From NCBI RefSeq assembly GCF_001984195.1, contig NZ_MTQN01000012.1, forward strand, positions 62,001-126,000: a stretch of DNA of 64,000 nt, read 5' to 3'. The translations under genes and the position numbers were made by a program. Positions 1 through 7,416 of this stretch are shown piece after piece; position 1 is the stretch's first letter, and every line of letters begins with the position of its first letter. The stretch is from Kribbella sp. ALI-6-A. Lineage in GTDB: Bacteria > Actinomycetota > Actinomycetes > Propionibacteriales > Kribbellaceae. Under the pieces are notes generated by a model, which saw only the letters and a program-made list of their open reading frames with translations, ran no database searches and was not told the origin of the DNA.

Positions 1-636
1 GCGTACGACTACGACGGCGACGGCTGCTACGCGACGCCGGCGATCGGCGCCGACGGGACGCTCAACCCAGGACTCAATCCCAGCGGCGCGGTCAACGGCA
101 ATTGTCGCGACCAGTCCGACCTGGACAACAGCCAGACCTACGCGCGGACCAAGTGCAACAACGGCTGGTGCGCGGTCGTCTACGCCAGCTACTTCGAGAA
201 GGACCAGGCGATCGCCGGCAGCAGCCTCGGCGGGCACCGGCACGACTTCGAGCACGTCATCTCGTGGATCAACCAGGCGACCAACCAGGTCGAGTTCGTC
301 ACCACCACCCAGCACAGCAGCCAGGTGACCTACCCGCGGTCCCAGGTCCGCTTCGACGGGACGCACCCCAAGGTCGTCTACCACAAGGACGGCGCCAGCA
401 CGCACTTCTTCCGGCTTGCCAACAGCAACGACGAGCCGCCGGAGAACCACTACCACAACTGGCGCTACCCGCCGCTGGTCGGCTGGGACGGCTTCCCCAC
501 CACCGGTCTGCGCGACATCCTGATGAACGCCGACTTCGGCGCGGCGACGATCAAGATCACCGACAAGGACGACCGCTTCCGCAACCTGCTCAACGCCTCC
601 AAGCCCGGCGGGATCCCCTTCAACCCCTGGGCCTGA
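1..636 (+). CDS. NPP1 family (necrosis- and ethylene-inducing-like) protein, 5' truncated
   Basis: The reading frame is open from the first base of the window and ends at a TGA at 634-636, so the N-terminus, including any signal peptide, is missing; 211 residues remain. The family hallmark heptapeptide GHRHDFE, nearly identical to the NLP signature GHRHDWE that forms the metal-binding site, lies at 232-252. Before it are AYDYDGDGCY and a KCNNGWC cysteine pair, and after it HFFRLAN and a WDGFP motif, as in NLPs. Members are secreted; in plant pathogens they bind sphingolipids and lyse membranes, while in saprophytic actinomycetes the role is unknown. It stands alone, the next gene starting 70 bp away. 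The family call is secure; cytolytic activity is an inference. Confidence 0.9.
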   Translation, partial: AYDYDGDGCYATPAIGADGTLNPGLNPSGAVNGNCRDQSDLDNSQTYARTKCNNGWCAVVYASYFEKDQAIAGSSLGGHRHDFEHVISWINQATNQVEFVTTTQHSSQVTYPRSQVRFDGTHPKVVYHKDGASTHFFRLANSNDEPPENHYHNWRYPPLVGWDGFPTTGLRDILMNADFGAATIKITDKDDRFRNLLNASKPGGIPFNPWA

Positions 637-705
637 CCTCGTCCGGCCGCCGGGCGCTCCCCGGTCAGGGAACGCCCGGCGTGCCGGTTGGGTACCGGCC
701 GCGGC

Positions 706-1191
706 ATGCAGTCGTTTCTCCCGTACGCCGACTTCCGCGCGACCGCGCAGGTCCTCGACCCGCGCCGCCTCGGCAAGCAGCGCGTGGAGACCATCCAGAT
801 CCTGCGCGGCCTCACCGTGGAGAACTACGGCTGGCGCCACCACCCAGCGGTGAAGATGTGGGCCGGCTACGAGGAAGCCCTCGTCCGGTACGGCCTGGAG
901 ATCTGCGCGGCGTGGACCGCGACCGGCCGGGCCGACACCTGCGAACTGACCCTGGTCACCGACCTGAACACCGGCTGCGGAATCACCCACCCCCGCACCC
1001 AGCAGGACCTCGCCGCCACCGGCGACCTCCCCCCGTGGCTCGGCGACGAGGACTTCCACCGAAGCCACCGCTCCGCCCTGCTGCAGAAGGATCCGGCATA
1101 CTACGCCCCGCTCTTCGACGAGCCCACCGACCTGCCGTACGTCTGGCCGCCCTCCGACCGGAAACCCTGCGGCGGGCCGCCGTCCGGGTAG
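706..1191 (+). CDS. MSMEG_6728-family protein, related to pyrimidine-dimer DNA glycosylases
   Basis: This 161-residue protein begins MQSFLPYADFRATAQVLD and continues RRLGKQRVETIQILRGL, a pattern typical of actinobacterial MSMEG_6728 proteins, which resemble the T4 endonuclease V/pyrimidine-dimer excision family. The family would suggest removal of UV photoproducts, but the biochemical role of this branch is not established. An in-frame TTG lies 18 bp upstream at 688; I prefer ATG 706 because family members start at MQSFLP. The C-terminus is rich in Pro and Gly. The gene is followed 10 bp later by the PPOX gene, so the two may be co-transcribed. Confidence 0.75.
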   Translation: MQSFLPYADFRATAQVLDPRRLGKQRVETIQILRGLTVENYGWRHHPAVKMWAGYEEALVRYGLEICAAWTATGRADTCELTLVTDLNTGCGITHPRTQQDLAATGDLPPWLGDEDFHRSHRSALLQKDPAYYAPLFDEPTDLPYVWPPSDRKPCGGPPSG

Positions 1192-1201
1192 CCTCGGCCA
1201 G

Positions 1202-1603
1202 GTGACGATTCCCGAGGATTTCCACCCGTTGCTCGAGTCGCGGGCGGTCGCGTTCGTGTCGACCGTCGGCAAGAACGGCGGTCCGCAGGTCACCCCGTTG
1301 TGGTTCCTGTGGGACGGCGAGCGGGTCCGGATCAGCCTCGTCGAAGGCCGCCAGAAACTTCGCAACCTCCGCCGCAACCCCCGGATCTCCGTGGCGATCG
1401 TCGAGCCCACCCGCCCGACGTACTACCTGGAGCTGCGCGGCACCGTCGACGACCTGGTCCCCGACCCGGACTGCACGCTGGAGCGTGCGATCGCCGAGAA
1501 GTACGTCGGCGAGTGGACCGACGTCGAACCCCCGGGCACGCCGCGCTACGCCACCAGCATCGTCGTCGAACGCACGACCAGCCAGCGCGGCGCACCGGGC
1601 TGA
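1202..1603 (+). CDS. PPOX-class F420-dependent flavin/deazaflavin oxidoreductase
   Basis: A 133-residue split-barrel protein starting at GTG. The order of conserved blocks, VAFVSTVGKNGGPQVTPLWF, WDGERVRISLVEGRQKLRNL, RNPRISVAIV and YLELRG, matches the TIGR03618-type PPOX F420-dependent subgroup rather than classical pyridoxamine-phosphate oxidase. Such enzymes use reduced F420 or flavin for reductions of unknown natural substrates in actinomycetes. The protein is short, a single domain forming a probable dimer. It lies just downstream of the MSMEG_6728-family gene and upstream of a PadR operon that has its own operator. The family is confident; cofactor and substrate are inferred. Confidence 0.85.
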   Translation: MTIPEDFHPLLESRAVAFVSTVGKNGGPQVTPLWFLWDGERVRISLVEGRQKLRNLRRNPRISVAIVEPTRPTYYLELRGTVDDLVPDPDCTLERAIAEKYVGEWTDVEPPGTPRYATSIVVERTTSQRGAPG

Positions 1604-1624
1604 TCGGACCGCCTCACCTCGCAC

Positions 1625-1664
1625 CACTAGTAGACAAGTCACCTAGATGCATTGTCTACTAGTG
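1625..1664. promoter_or_regulatory. 13-bp inverted repeat, probable PadR autoregulatory operator
   Basis: A perfect dyad: CACTAGTAGACAA at 1625-1637 and its complement at 1652-1664, separated by 14 bp. It ends 2 bp before the padR ATG, leaving no room for an ordinary ribosome binding site and suggesting a leaderless or operator-overlapped transcript. Autorepression by the adjacent regulator is inferred from position and symmetry. Confidence 0.7.
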
Positions 1665-1666
1665 AC

Positions 1667-2188
1667 ATGGTTCTGCAGCGCATCATCCTCGGCATGCTGG
1701 CGATCGCGCCGATGTCGGGCTACGACCTCAAGCGGCACTTCGACTCGACGGTCAACTACTTCTGGTCGGCCGACAAGGCGCAGGTCTACCGGACGCTGGC
1801 CGCGCTGGTGACCGAAGGGCTCGTCGAGGTCCGGAAGGTTCCGGGCACCGCCGGGCCCGATCGCCAGGAGCACCACCTCACCGCGGCCGGACGGGCGAGG
1901 CTGCACGACTGGCTGGTGTCCGACCTCGACCGGCAACCCGAGCGCAATGCCTTTCTGGCCAGGGTGTTCTTCGCAGGCGAGCTCGACTCCGAGGAGCTGA
2001 CCGCCCTGCTGGAGCGCCAGCGCGAAGCCGCCCGTACGACGCTCGCCACCTTGAAGGCGGTCCGCAAAAGCACCCCGGAGCCCACCGACCGCGCCGAGCG
2101 GCTCCGGCTGGCCACGCTCGACAACGGGCTGCGTCACGCGCGGGCTGAGCTGGCGTGGCTCGACGCGCTCGAGAAGGAGCTGGCATGA
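1667..2188 (+). CDS. PadR family transcriptional regulator
   Basis: A 173-residue PadR-like repressor. The N-terminal winged helix carries MVLQRIILGMLAIAPMSGYD, the classic PadR opening, then an alanine-rich recognition region and HHLTAAGRARLHDW. The C-terminal half (residues about 90-173) is the helical dimerisation domain of the PadR-s2 (VirR-like) type. A TTG in the same frame at 1652 lies inside the operator palindrome, so ATG 1667 is chosen. The stop overlaps the start of the following hydrolase (ATGA at 2185-2188), so the two are translationally coupled and the hydrolase is the probable target of regulation. The inducer is unknown. Confidence 0.88.
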   Translation: MVLQRIILGMLAIAPMSGYDLKRHFDSTVNYFWSADKAQVYRTLAALVTEGLVEVRKVPGTAGPDRQEHHLTAAGRARLHDWLVSDLDRQPERNAFLARVFFAGELDSEELTALLERQREAARTTLATLKAVRKSTPEPTDRAERLRLATLDNGLRHARAELAWLDALEKELA

Positions 2189-2952
2189 CCTTCCCCGAGC
2201 TCCACCACCCGGAAGCCGCCGGCGACGACGATCCAGTCGTTCTCCTGCACGGCGGCAACGTCGCGAACTGGATGTGGGAACCCCAGCTTGCCGCGCTGCG
2301 CCACCGCGTTGTCGTCACGCCTCACCTGCCGGGCTTCGGCGATCGCACCAGCGAGCCTTGGCCCGGCCTCGGCGGCGCGGCCGACGACATCGTCGACCGC
2401 GTCCGGGAACTGACCGGCCGCGACCGCTTCCACGTCGTCGGTCTTTCCCTGGGCGGCGTCGTCGCCCTGCACCTCGCCGCACGCCACCCCGACGCCGCGA
2501 CCTCGGTCCTCGTCTCCGGCGTTCCCCTGCTTCCGGTCACCGGCCTGCCCCGCCTCGCCGTCCGGCTGCACCTGCGCCTGTGGGACAAACCCTGGTTCTG
2601 GAAAGCCCAGGCCGCCGCCTTCCGGCTGCCTGCCGACTCGCGCGGCCCGTACGTCGAGCACGGCCTGTCGGTCCGCAAGGAAACCGCCCGCCGGATGCTC
2701 GACGACGTGCACACCGGCCGGGTGCCGGAAGGCCTCAGCGCGTACGCCGGACCGATGTTGCTGGTCGCCGGCGACCGCGAGCCGGCCACCGTCCGCCGAT
2801 CGCTCGCCGCCGCGGCCACCGTCGTACCGCGCGCCACGACCCGCTTCGCGCCTGGCATGCACCACGTCTGGAACGTCGAGGACCCCGACCTGTTCGACGC
2901 GATGATCCGCGCGTGGCTCGAGGGTCGTGTCGAGCCACGACTTCGGGAGTAG
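2185..2952 (+). CDS. alpha/beta-fold hydrolase
   Basis: 255 residues, with the start fixed by an AAGGAG ribosome site at 2174-2179 and the ATGA overlap with padR. The fold signatures are visible: LLHGGNVANWMWEPQL (oxyanion region), VVGLSLGGVVALHLAARHPD (nucleophile elbow G-L-S-L-G), GPMLLVAGDRE (acid) and GMHHVW (catalytic His). The triad Ser-Asp-His appears intact. The tryptophan-rich cap region (WDKPWFWKAQ) resembles carboxylesterases and haloperoxidase-like hydrolases, but I cannot assign a substrate. It is regulated with PadR, which in actinomycetes often controls detoxification enzymes or pumps. Confidence 0.85.
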   Translation: MTFPELHHPEAAGDDDPVVLLHGGNVANWMWEPQLAALRHRVVVTPHLPGFGDRTSEPWPGLGGAADDIVDRVRELTGRDRFHVVGLSLGGVVALHLAARHPDAATSVLVSGVPLLPVTGLPRLAVRLHLRLWDKPWFWKAQAAAFRLPADSRGPYVEHGLSVRKETARRMLDDVHTGRVPEGLSAYAGPMLLVAGDREPATVRRSLAAAATVVPRATTRFAPGMHHVWNVEDPDLFDAMIRAWLEGRVEPRLRE

Positions 2953-2955
2953 GCC

Positions 2956-3348
2956 TCAGGCCTCGCAGAGGGTGCGGACGGTGGCGAGCTCCTGCTCGAT
3001 GACGGTGAGCTGCTGGTCGACCGCGTCCTGCGGGGTGCCTTCGGGGAAGAAGAGCGTGAACTGGTACTCGCTGCCGGTGCCGTTCGGCAGGACGCGGGTG
3101 AACACGCCGGAGCGAGGGTCGTCGGGCGAGAGCAGGTCGACCGTGCCGTGCTCCTCGGAGGTACGGACGGTGATCCGGACCTCGGCCTGTCCGTTGTCGA
3201 GCAGCCAGTCGTCCCCGCTGGGCTGGACCGACTTGGCGGCACCGGGCGCCCAGCGCGGGAGATTGCGTGGATCGGCGACGAACGCGAACACCGCGTCGGC
3301 CGGGGCGTCGATCGCGATACTGCGGGAGAGCGTGATGTTTGTAGGCAT
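2956..3348 (-). CDS. SRPBCC family (START-like) protein
   Basis: 130 residues of one helix-grip domain: SIAIDAPADAVFAFVADPRNLPRWAPG is the typical SRPBCC opening, followed by beta-strands with W and E residues and the long C-terminal helix VDQQLTVIEQELATVRTL. Members bind hydrophobic ligands in a deep cavity; no specific ligand can be read from the sequence. It is divergent from a MarR regulator, and its start codon lies inside the palindrome shared between them, so it is very probably repressed by that MarR. The gene converges with the alpha/beta hydrolase, with 3 bp between the stops. Confidence 0.85.
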   Translation of the reverse strand: MPTNITLSRSIAIDAPADAVFAFVADPRNLPRWAPGAAKSVQPSGDDWLLDNGQAEVRITVRTSEEHGTVDLLSPDDPRSGVFTRVLPNGTGSEYQFTLFFPEGTPQDAVDQQLTVIEQELATVRTLCEA

Positions 3349-3390
3349 ATGCTGATCATATGCAGCTGCTTACGATTGAGCAATGCCTAC
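3341..3390. promoter_or_regulatory. nested palindromes between divergent SRPBCC and marR genes, probable MarR operator
   Basis: The inner dyad GCATATG/CATATGC occupies 3345-3351 and 3357-3363 with a 5-bp centre, the size of a MarR half-site pair. An outer dyad GTAGGCAT/ATGCCTAC lies at 3341-3348 and 3383-3390. The inner site covers the SRPBCC start codon (3346-3348), so binding there would block both directions. Function is inferred from position. Confidence 0.65.
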
Positions 3391-3399
3391 GATGACCGG

Positions 3400-3813
3400 A
3401 TGGAGCGCGAAGACCTCGGAGCCCTGCTCGCTCAGGTGGTCCGTCGGCTGATGGCGGCCGAGCGGCCGTTGCTGGAGGCCCACGGCCTGTCGATGTGGGG
3501 TTACAGCGTGCTGAGCCACCTGGCGAAGCAGCCGACCGAGACACAGCAGGCGCTGGCCCAGGCGATCGGGTACGACAAGTCCCGCCTGATCCCGCTGCTC
3601 GACCAGCTCGCCGACCAGGGTCTGCTGGTCCGCGAGCCGGATCCGGCCAACCGCCGCGCCCACAACGTCCGTCTCACTCCGGAGGGCCAGGCCCGGCTGA
3701 AGGCCGCCAAGGCCGACATCCGCGCGATGGAGGACGAGCTGCTCAGCGCTCTCACCGCGACCGAGAAGCGCCAGTTCCTGGCGGCGCTGCCCCGCCTGGC
3801 CGACACGCCGTAG
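3400..3813 (+). CDS. MarR family transcriptional regulator
   Basis: 137 residues. The winged helix is recognisable in SMWGYSVLSHLAKQPTETQQ, ALAQAIGYDKSRLIPLLDQL (recognition helix) and LVREPDPANRRAHNVRLTPEG (wing), followed by the dimerisation helix. The same frame is open further upstream, but that stretch includes the operator and is not MarR-like, so ATG 3400 is taken as the start. Divergent from the SRPBCC gene, which it probably represses. Converges with the fucosidase gene, 16 bp away. Confidence 0.88.
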   Translation: MEREDLGALLAQVVRRLMAAERPLLEAHGLSMWGYSVLSHLAKQPTETQQALAQAIGYDKSRLIPLLDQLADQGLLVREPDPANRRAHNVRLTPEGQARLKAAKADIRAMEDELLSALTATEKRQFLAALPRLADTP

Positions 3814-3829
3814 GCCCGTCTCCGCACAC

Positions 3830-5440
3830 CTAGTGGCCGGCGCCGCCGGAGAACTTGAAGACGGGAGCGTAGCTGCCGTCGGCCGAGGCCTTGAGCACCG
3901 TGGCGCCCTTGTCGATGGTCACCGGGATCGCGGCGCCGGCGAGGGTGGTCGCCCGGCCGTGCAGGGTGAGGTCCTTGATGACGATGTCGCCCTTGGGCCT
4001 GCCCAGGACGACGACGTACAGGTCATTGCCCCTGGTGGTGAAAACGACCTTGTCGCCGGTGGCGGTGACCGCCGACGAGCGGGTCCAGGGGCGAGTCCCG
4101 TGCATCGCCTCACGGTTCGTCCGGAGCCAGGCGCCGATGCCTGCCAGGCGCGCGGCCTGCTCGGGCACGATCGCGCCTTCGCCCCCGGACGGGCCGACGT
4201 TGAGCATCAACGCGCCGTTGTTGGCAGCGGCGCCGGCCAGCTCGGCGATCAGCTCGGACGTCGGGGCGTAGTCGGCGTCGGTCTCCTCGCGGTTGTAGCC
4301 GAACGAGCCGCCGATGCCCCGATCCTGCTGCCAGAACTTGGGCTGGACGGTGTCGAAGCCGGTGTACTCCGGCGTGCGGAAGTCGCTGTGCGGCACGTCC
4401 TTCGGCGTACTGATGCTGCCGGCGCCCTCTTCGGTGCTCAGGGCAACTTTCATCATCTGGTCGAACCCCCAGCGCACCGGCTTGACGCCGAGCACCTGGC
4501 GCCCGAACGACGCCGTGCTCCAGCGGTCGTCGACGACGCCGTCCGGCACGGTGTTGTAGTAGTCGGCCAGCAGCGCGTACAGGCGCTTCGAGCCGGTCGG
4601 CCAGGCGATGTCGTTCCACAGGATGTCCGGCTTGTACCGCTTGATCAGCTCGCGCACCTGGTCGACGGCGTACCGGCGGTAGTCCTCGCCGTACGGCAGG
4701 AAGGCGTAGTCGCCGAGCGTCTTCACCACCTGTGGCTGGAACGTCCAGTCGACGCCGCCGGAGTAGTACACCCCGAACTTCAGCCCCCGCTTGCGCACGG
4801 CCGCGGCCAACTCACCCATCAGGTCGCGCCGGGCGTGGAAGTCGGGCGCGTGCGGGTTGCGGACCTCGGTCGGCCACAGCGAGTACCCGTCGGCGTACTT
4901 CGCCGTCACCACCACGTACGACGCACCCGCCGCCTGGAACTGCTCGGCCCAGCGGTCCGGGTCCCACCGGGCCAGACCGGCGTCGAACTGCCGGGTGAAG
5001 TCGCTGTACGGCGCGTCGCCGTAGTGCTCCCGGTGGAACCGCGCGGTCGGCGAGTCCGGGTCCTTCAGGGCGTTCGCGTAGTCCTCGGCGTACGGGTTGC
5101 GGGTCATGGCGCGGTCGTAGTCGGTCTGCAGCAGCCGGTTGAACGTCGTGCCCTTCGGCGCGAAACCGGGCACCGAGTACAGCCCCCAGTGGATCATCAC
5201 GCCGAACTTCGCGTCCGCGAACCACTGCGGCAGCGGGTGCTTGCGCAGCGAGTCGAGGTCCGCGGTGTAGGGCCCGTTGGTGGTCAGTTGCGCCAAGCGG
5301 TTGTCCCGCCACGACCAGATCATCGAGCCACTGACGAACACCAGCACCAGGACCAGTGCCAGCAGCAACGACCGGACGAAGAACCGGCGGATCCGATGGC
5401 GTTTGACCACGGGCTTGGGCGGCGTTGCGGCACTGGTCAT
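3830..5440 (-). CDS. GH29 alpha-L-fucosidase, membrane-anchored
   Basis: About 536 residues. A basic N-terminus (KRHRIRRFF) is followed by a single hydrophobic segment (RSLLLALVLVLVFVSGSMIW), so the enzyme is exported and probably held at the membrane. The catalytic barrel starts at WFADAKFGVMIHWGLYSVPG, the GH29 hallmark; RYKPDILWNDIAWP carries the Asp nucleophile. GALMLNVGPSGGEGAIVP marks the end of the barrel, and a beta-sandwich domain follows. GH29 enzymes remove alpha-L-fucose from glycans by a retaining mechanism. An alternative start at 5488 adds 16 residues; I prefer 5440 because the anchor follows it directly. No transporter is adjacent. Confidence 0.85.
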   Translation of the reverse strand: MTSAATPPKPVVKRHRIRRFFVRSLLLALVLVLVFVSGSMIWSWRDNRLAQLTTNGPYTADLDSLRKHPLPQWFADAKFGVMIHWGLYSVPGFAPKGTTFNRLLQTDYDRAMTRNPYAEDYANALKDPDSPTARFHREHYGDAPYSDFTRQFDAGLARWDPDRWAEQFQAAGASYVVVTAKYADGYSLWPTEVRNPHAPDFHARRDLMGELAAAVRKRGLKFGVYYSGGVDWTFQPQVVKTLGDYAFLPYGEDYRRYAVDQVRELIKRYKPDILWNDIAWPTGSKRLYALLADYYNTVPDGVVDDRWSTASFGRQVLGVKPVRWGFDQMMKVALSTEEGAGSISTPKDVPHSDFRTPEYTGFDTVQPKFWQQDRGIGGSFGYNREETDADYAPTSELIAELAGAAANNGALMLNVGPSGGEGAIVPEQAARLAGIGAWLRTNREAMHGTRPWTRSSAVTATGDKVVFTTRGNDLYVVVLGRPKGDIVIKDLTLHGRATTLAGAAIPVTIDKGATVLKASADGSYAPVFKFSGGAGH

Positions 5441-5577
5441 ACCAGCAGCCTGCCTGGCGGGGACGTCCGGCGAGTCCCCCTCCGGCATCGCACTTCAGCG
5501 ACCAAAGGTTGACCCCGGCCACGCGGGGCAACACGCCGTGTCGTCGCGTCCGGCGGCCGTCGTGCAGAATCGGGCGC

Positions 5578-6057
5578 ATGCCTGGTGAGCTGAGCAAGGA
5601 CGCGATCGAAGTGGCCGAGGCCGTTGCCGAGCGGGCCCAACAGGCCGGCGTACTGGTCGCGTCCGCGGAGTCCTTGACCAGCGGGAACATCGCGTCGCAC
5701 CTCGGCGCCGCCTCGGGCGCGAGCGAGTGGTTCGCCGGTGGCGTCGTCGCGTACTCGTCGCACGTGAAGTTCGACGTGCTGGGCGTCGAGCCCGGGCCGG
5801 TCGTGACGGCCAAGGCCGCGCGGGAGATGGCCGACGGGGTCGCCCGGCTGACCGGCGCGGACTGGGCGGTCGCGACGACCGGCGCGGGTGGACCCGACCC
5901 GCAGGACGGACAGCCGCCGGGCACGGTGTTCATCGCCGTCCGGACGCCGAGCGGCGTACAGGCGACCGAGCACCACTTCGACGGCGAGCCGGGCGAGGTC
6001 GTACAGACCACGACGCTGACCGCACTCCGCCTGCTGCTCGAGGGGTTTGGCCGCTAG
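5578..6057 (+). CDS. CinA C-terminal domain protein, probable nicotinamide-nucleotide amidohydrolase
   Basis: 159 residues corresponding to a stand-alone CinA C-terminal domain (PncC type). Diagnostic blocks are VASAESLTSGNIASHLGAA, FAGGVVAYSSHVKFDVLGV and ATTGAGGPDPQDGQPPGTVF. PncC enzymes deamidate NMN to nicotinic acid mononucleotide in pyridine-nucleotide salvage. The N-terminal molybdopterin-binding-like domain of full CinA is absent, as is usual in actinomycetes. The gene is divergent from the fucosidase and stands alone; ATG 5578 gives the family's N-terminus. Confidence 0.85.
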   Translation: MPGELSKDAIEVAEAVAERAQQAGVLVASAESLTSGNIASHLGAASGASEWFAGGVVAYSSHVKFDVLGVEPGPVVTAKAAREMADGVARLTGADWAVATTGAGGPDPQDGQPPGTVFIAVRTPSGVQATEHHFDGEPGEVVQTTTLTALRLLLEGFGR

Positions 6058-6110
6058 CACCCCGGGCACCGGTCCGGCGATCAACGGTGCACGGGCGAGA
6101 GGTGGCGGCG

Positions 6111-6328
6111 ATGGGTGACAGGCCGGCGGCGGTCGGCGACCTGAGACTGGCGACGATCGTGGTGAACGCGCTGGACATGGACCGGGCGGCCACCGCGATC
6201 AGCACATCGAGCGGCTGCTGAAACTGGGCGCCACCCGCGTCGACGACTGGGACTATCCCGACCACCACGACTTCATCGTGCTGCGCGACACGGAAGGCAA
6301 CGAGTTCTGCGTGATCCATGTCGAGTGA
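6111..6328 (+). pseudogene. remnant of a VOC/glyoxalase-like gene, internally deleted and frameshifted
   Basis: An ATG at 6111 opens a frame reading DLRLATIVVNALDMDRA, the first strand and turn of a glyoxalase-like (VOC) domain, but it hits TGA at 6219-6221. From 6197 a different frame reads HIERLLKLGATRVDDWDY then FIVLRDTEGNEFCVIHVE and a TGA at 6326-6328, which is the normal end of the same domain. The central 60 or so residues are missing and the two ends are out of frame. This is best explained by an internal deletion in a formerly intact gene; an assembly error cannot be excluded. Confidence 0.7.
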
Positions 6329-6349
6329 GAGCGGGGTGATGATGGCCGT

Positions 6350-7012
6350 ATGCGATGGATGAGACTCCGCGGCCTGCTGCTGGTCAACCTGGCCCTGTTC
6401 GTGCTGTTCCTGATCGGTGTCCTGCTCACCGGGCACGCGCACGAGAACGACGAGCTGACCGAGCACGGGCAACCCACCCAGACCCTGATCCAGTACGCCG
6501 GTTCGTCGTCGTTCGGGGAGACCGTCTTCGAGAACTGGGAGTCGGAGTTCCTGCAGATGGGCATGTACGTGCTGCTCACCGTCTTCCTGGTCCAGAAGGG
6601 CTCGGCCGAGTCCCGGCCGATCGACGAACCGGCGCCGCAGGACGAGGACCCGCGCGAGCATCGCAACGACCGGGACGCCCCGTGGCCGGTCCGGCACGGC
6701 TCGGAGCTGATCCTGAAGCTCTACGAGAACTCCCTGGCGATTGCCTTCGGCATCTGTTTCCTGCTGTCGATCTGGCTGCACGCGGTCACCGGCGCCGGCG
6801 CCTACAGCGAGGACCAGCAGCTGCACGGCAGCGAAGCGGTGAGCGCCTGGCAGTACCTCGGCACCTCGCAGTTCTGGTACGAGTCGTTCCAGAACTGGCA
6901 GAGCGAGTTCCTCGCCGTCGCCGCGATCGTCGGCGGTTCGATCTACCTGCGCCAGCGCTCGTCGTCGCAGTCCAAGCCGGTCCATGCACCCCACTCACAG
7001 ACTGGAGAGTGA
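6350..7012 (+). CDS. DUF6766 family membrane protein
   Basis: 220 residues with four predicted membrane segments: LLLVNLALFVLFLIGVLL, FLQMGMYVLLTVFLVQK, LAIAFGICFLLSIWLHAV and FLAVAAIVGGSIYL. The protein contains an internal duplication: FENWESEFLQM in the first half matches FQNWQSEFLAV in the second, each before a membrane segment. DUF6766 proteins are widespread in actinobacteria and have no known function. The stop (TGA 7010-7012) is immediately followed by the GTG start of the next gene, so the two are probably co-translated. Confidence 0.8.
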   Translation: MRWMRLRGLLLVNLALFVLFLIGVLLTGHAHENDELTEHGQPTQTLIQYAGSSSFGETVFENWESEFLQMGMYVLLTVFLVQKGSAESRPIDEPAPQDEDPREHRNDRDAPWPVRHGSELILKLYENSLAIAFGICFLLSIWLHAVTGAGAYSEDQQLHGSEAVSAWQYLGTSQFWYESFQNWQSEFLAVAAIVGGSIYLRQRSSSQSKPVHAPHSQTGE

Positions 7013-7013
7013 C

Positions 7014-7379
7014 GTGTACGACGGAGTGCTGATCCTGGAGAGCCTGCGCACCGGGACGACTCTCGACGGCATCCCGCTGGTGGTGCGGAAACTGAACCGG
7101 ATCGGCGTGACCGGCACGAGCGCGGCGCAACCGCCGATCTGGACGATCATGGAGTTCCAGGTCGAGGACGAGCACGAGCAGGCACTGGCCGAGGCGCTGC
7201 GCGACGCGCTGGACAAACCGGGCTGGTACGCCGACTGGCACACCGAGGACGAGGTCGTCGTGGTGTTCCCGGGCCGGATCTTCCGCTACCCGCGCGGCGA
7301 CCAGGCCGCCCGGGCCGAGGCGCAGGCTCACGGCCGAACCCTCGCGATCCCCGAGCCACAGCTGGACTGGACCGACTAG
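7014..7379 (+). CDS. conserved hypothetical protein, partner of DUF6766
   Basis: 121 residues from GTG 7014, with a GGAGAG ribosome site at 7004-7009 inside the end of the upstream gene. No signal peptide or membrane segment. Readable blocks are MYDGVLILESLRTGTTLDG, LVVRKLNRIGV, WTIMEFQVEDEHEQALAEAL and WYADWHTEDEVVVVFPGRIF. I do not recognise a named family; the compact alpha/beta composition with many acidic residues suggests a small soluble cytoplasmic protein. An ATG at 6984 in the same frame would give a longer protein but lies inside the upstream gene and lacks a ribosome site. Confidence 0.7.
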   Translation: MYDGVLILESLRTGTTLDGIPLVVRKLNRIGVTGTSAAQPPIWTIMEFQVEDEHEQALAEALRDALDKPGWYADWHTEDEVVVVFPGRIFRYPRGDQAARAEAQAHGRTLAIPEPQLDWTD

Positions 7380-7416
7380 GCACCCATCCCCCAATCCGGG
7401 ACCGGGCCGGACTTCC

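Noticed and set aside
3833..5512. A 559-codon plus-strand frame opposite the fucosidase gene
   Set aside because: The minus strand contains the complete GH29 signature set; the plus-strand translation is repetitive and motif-free.
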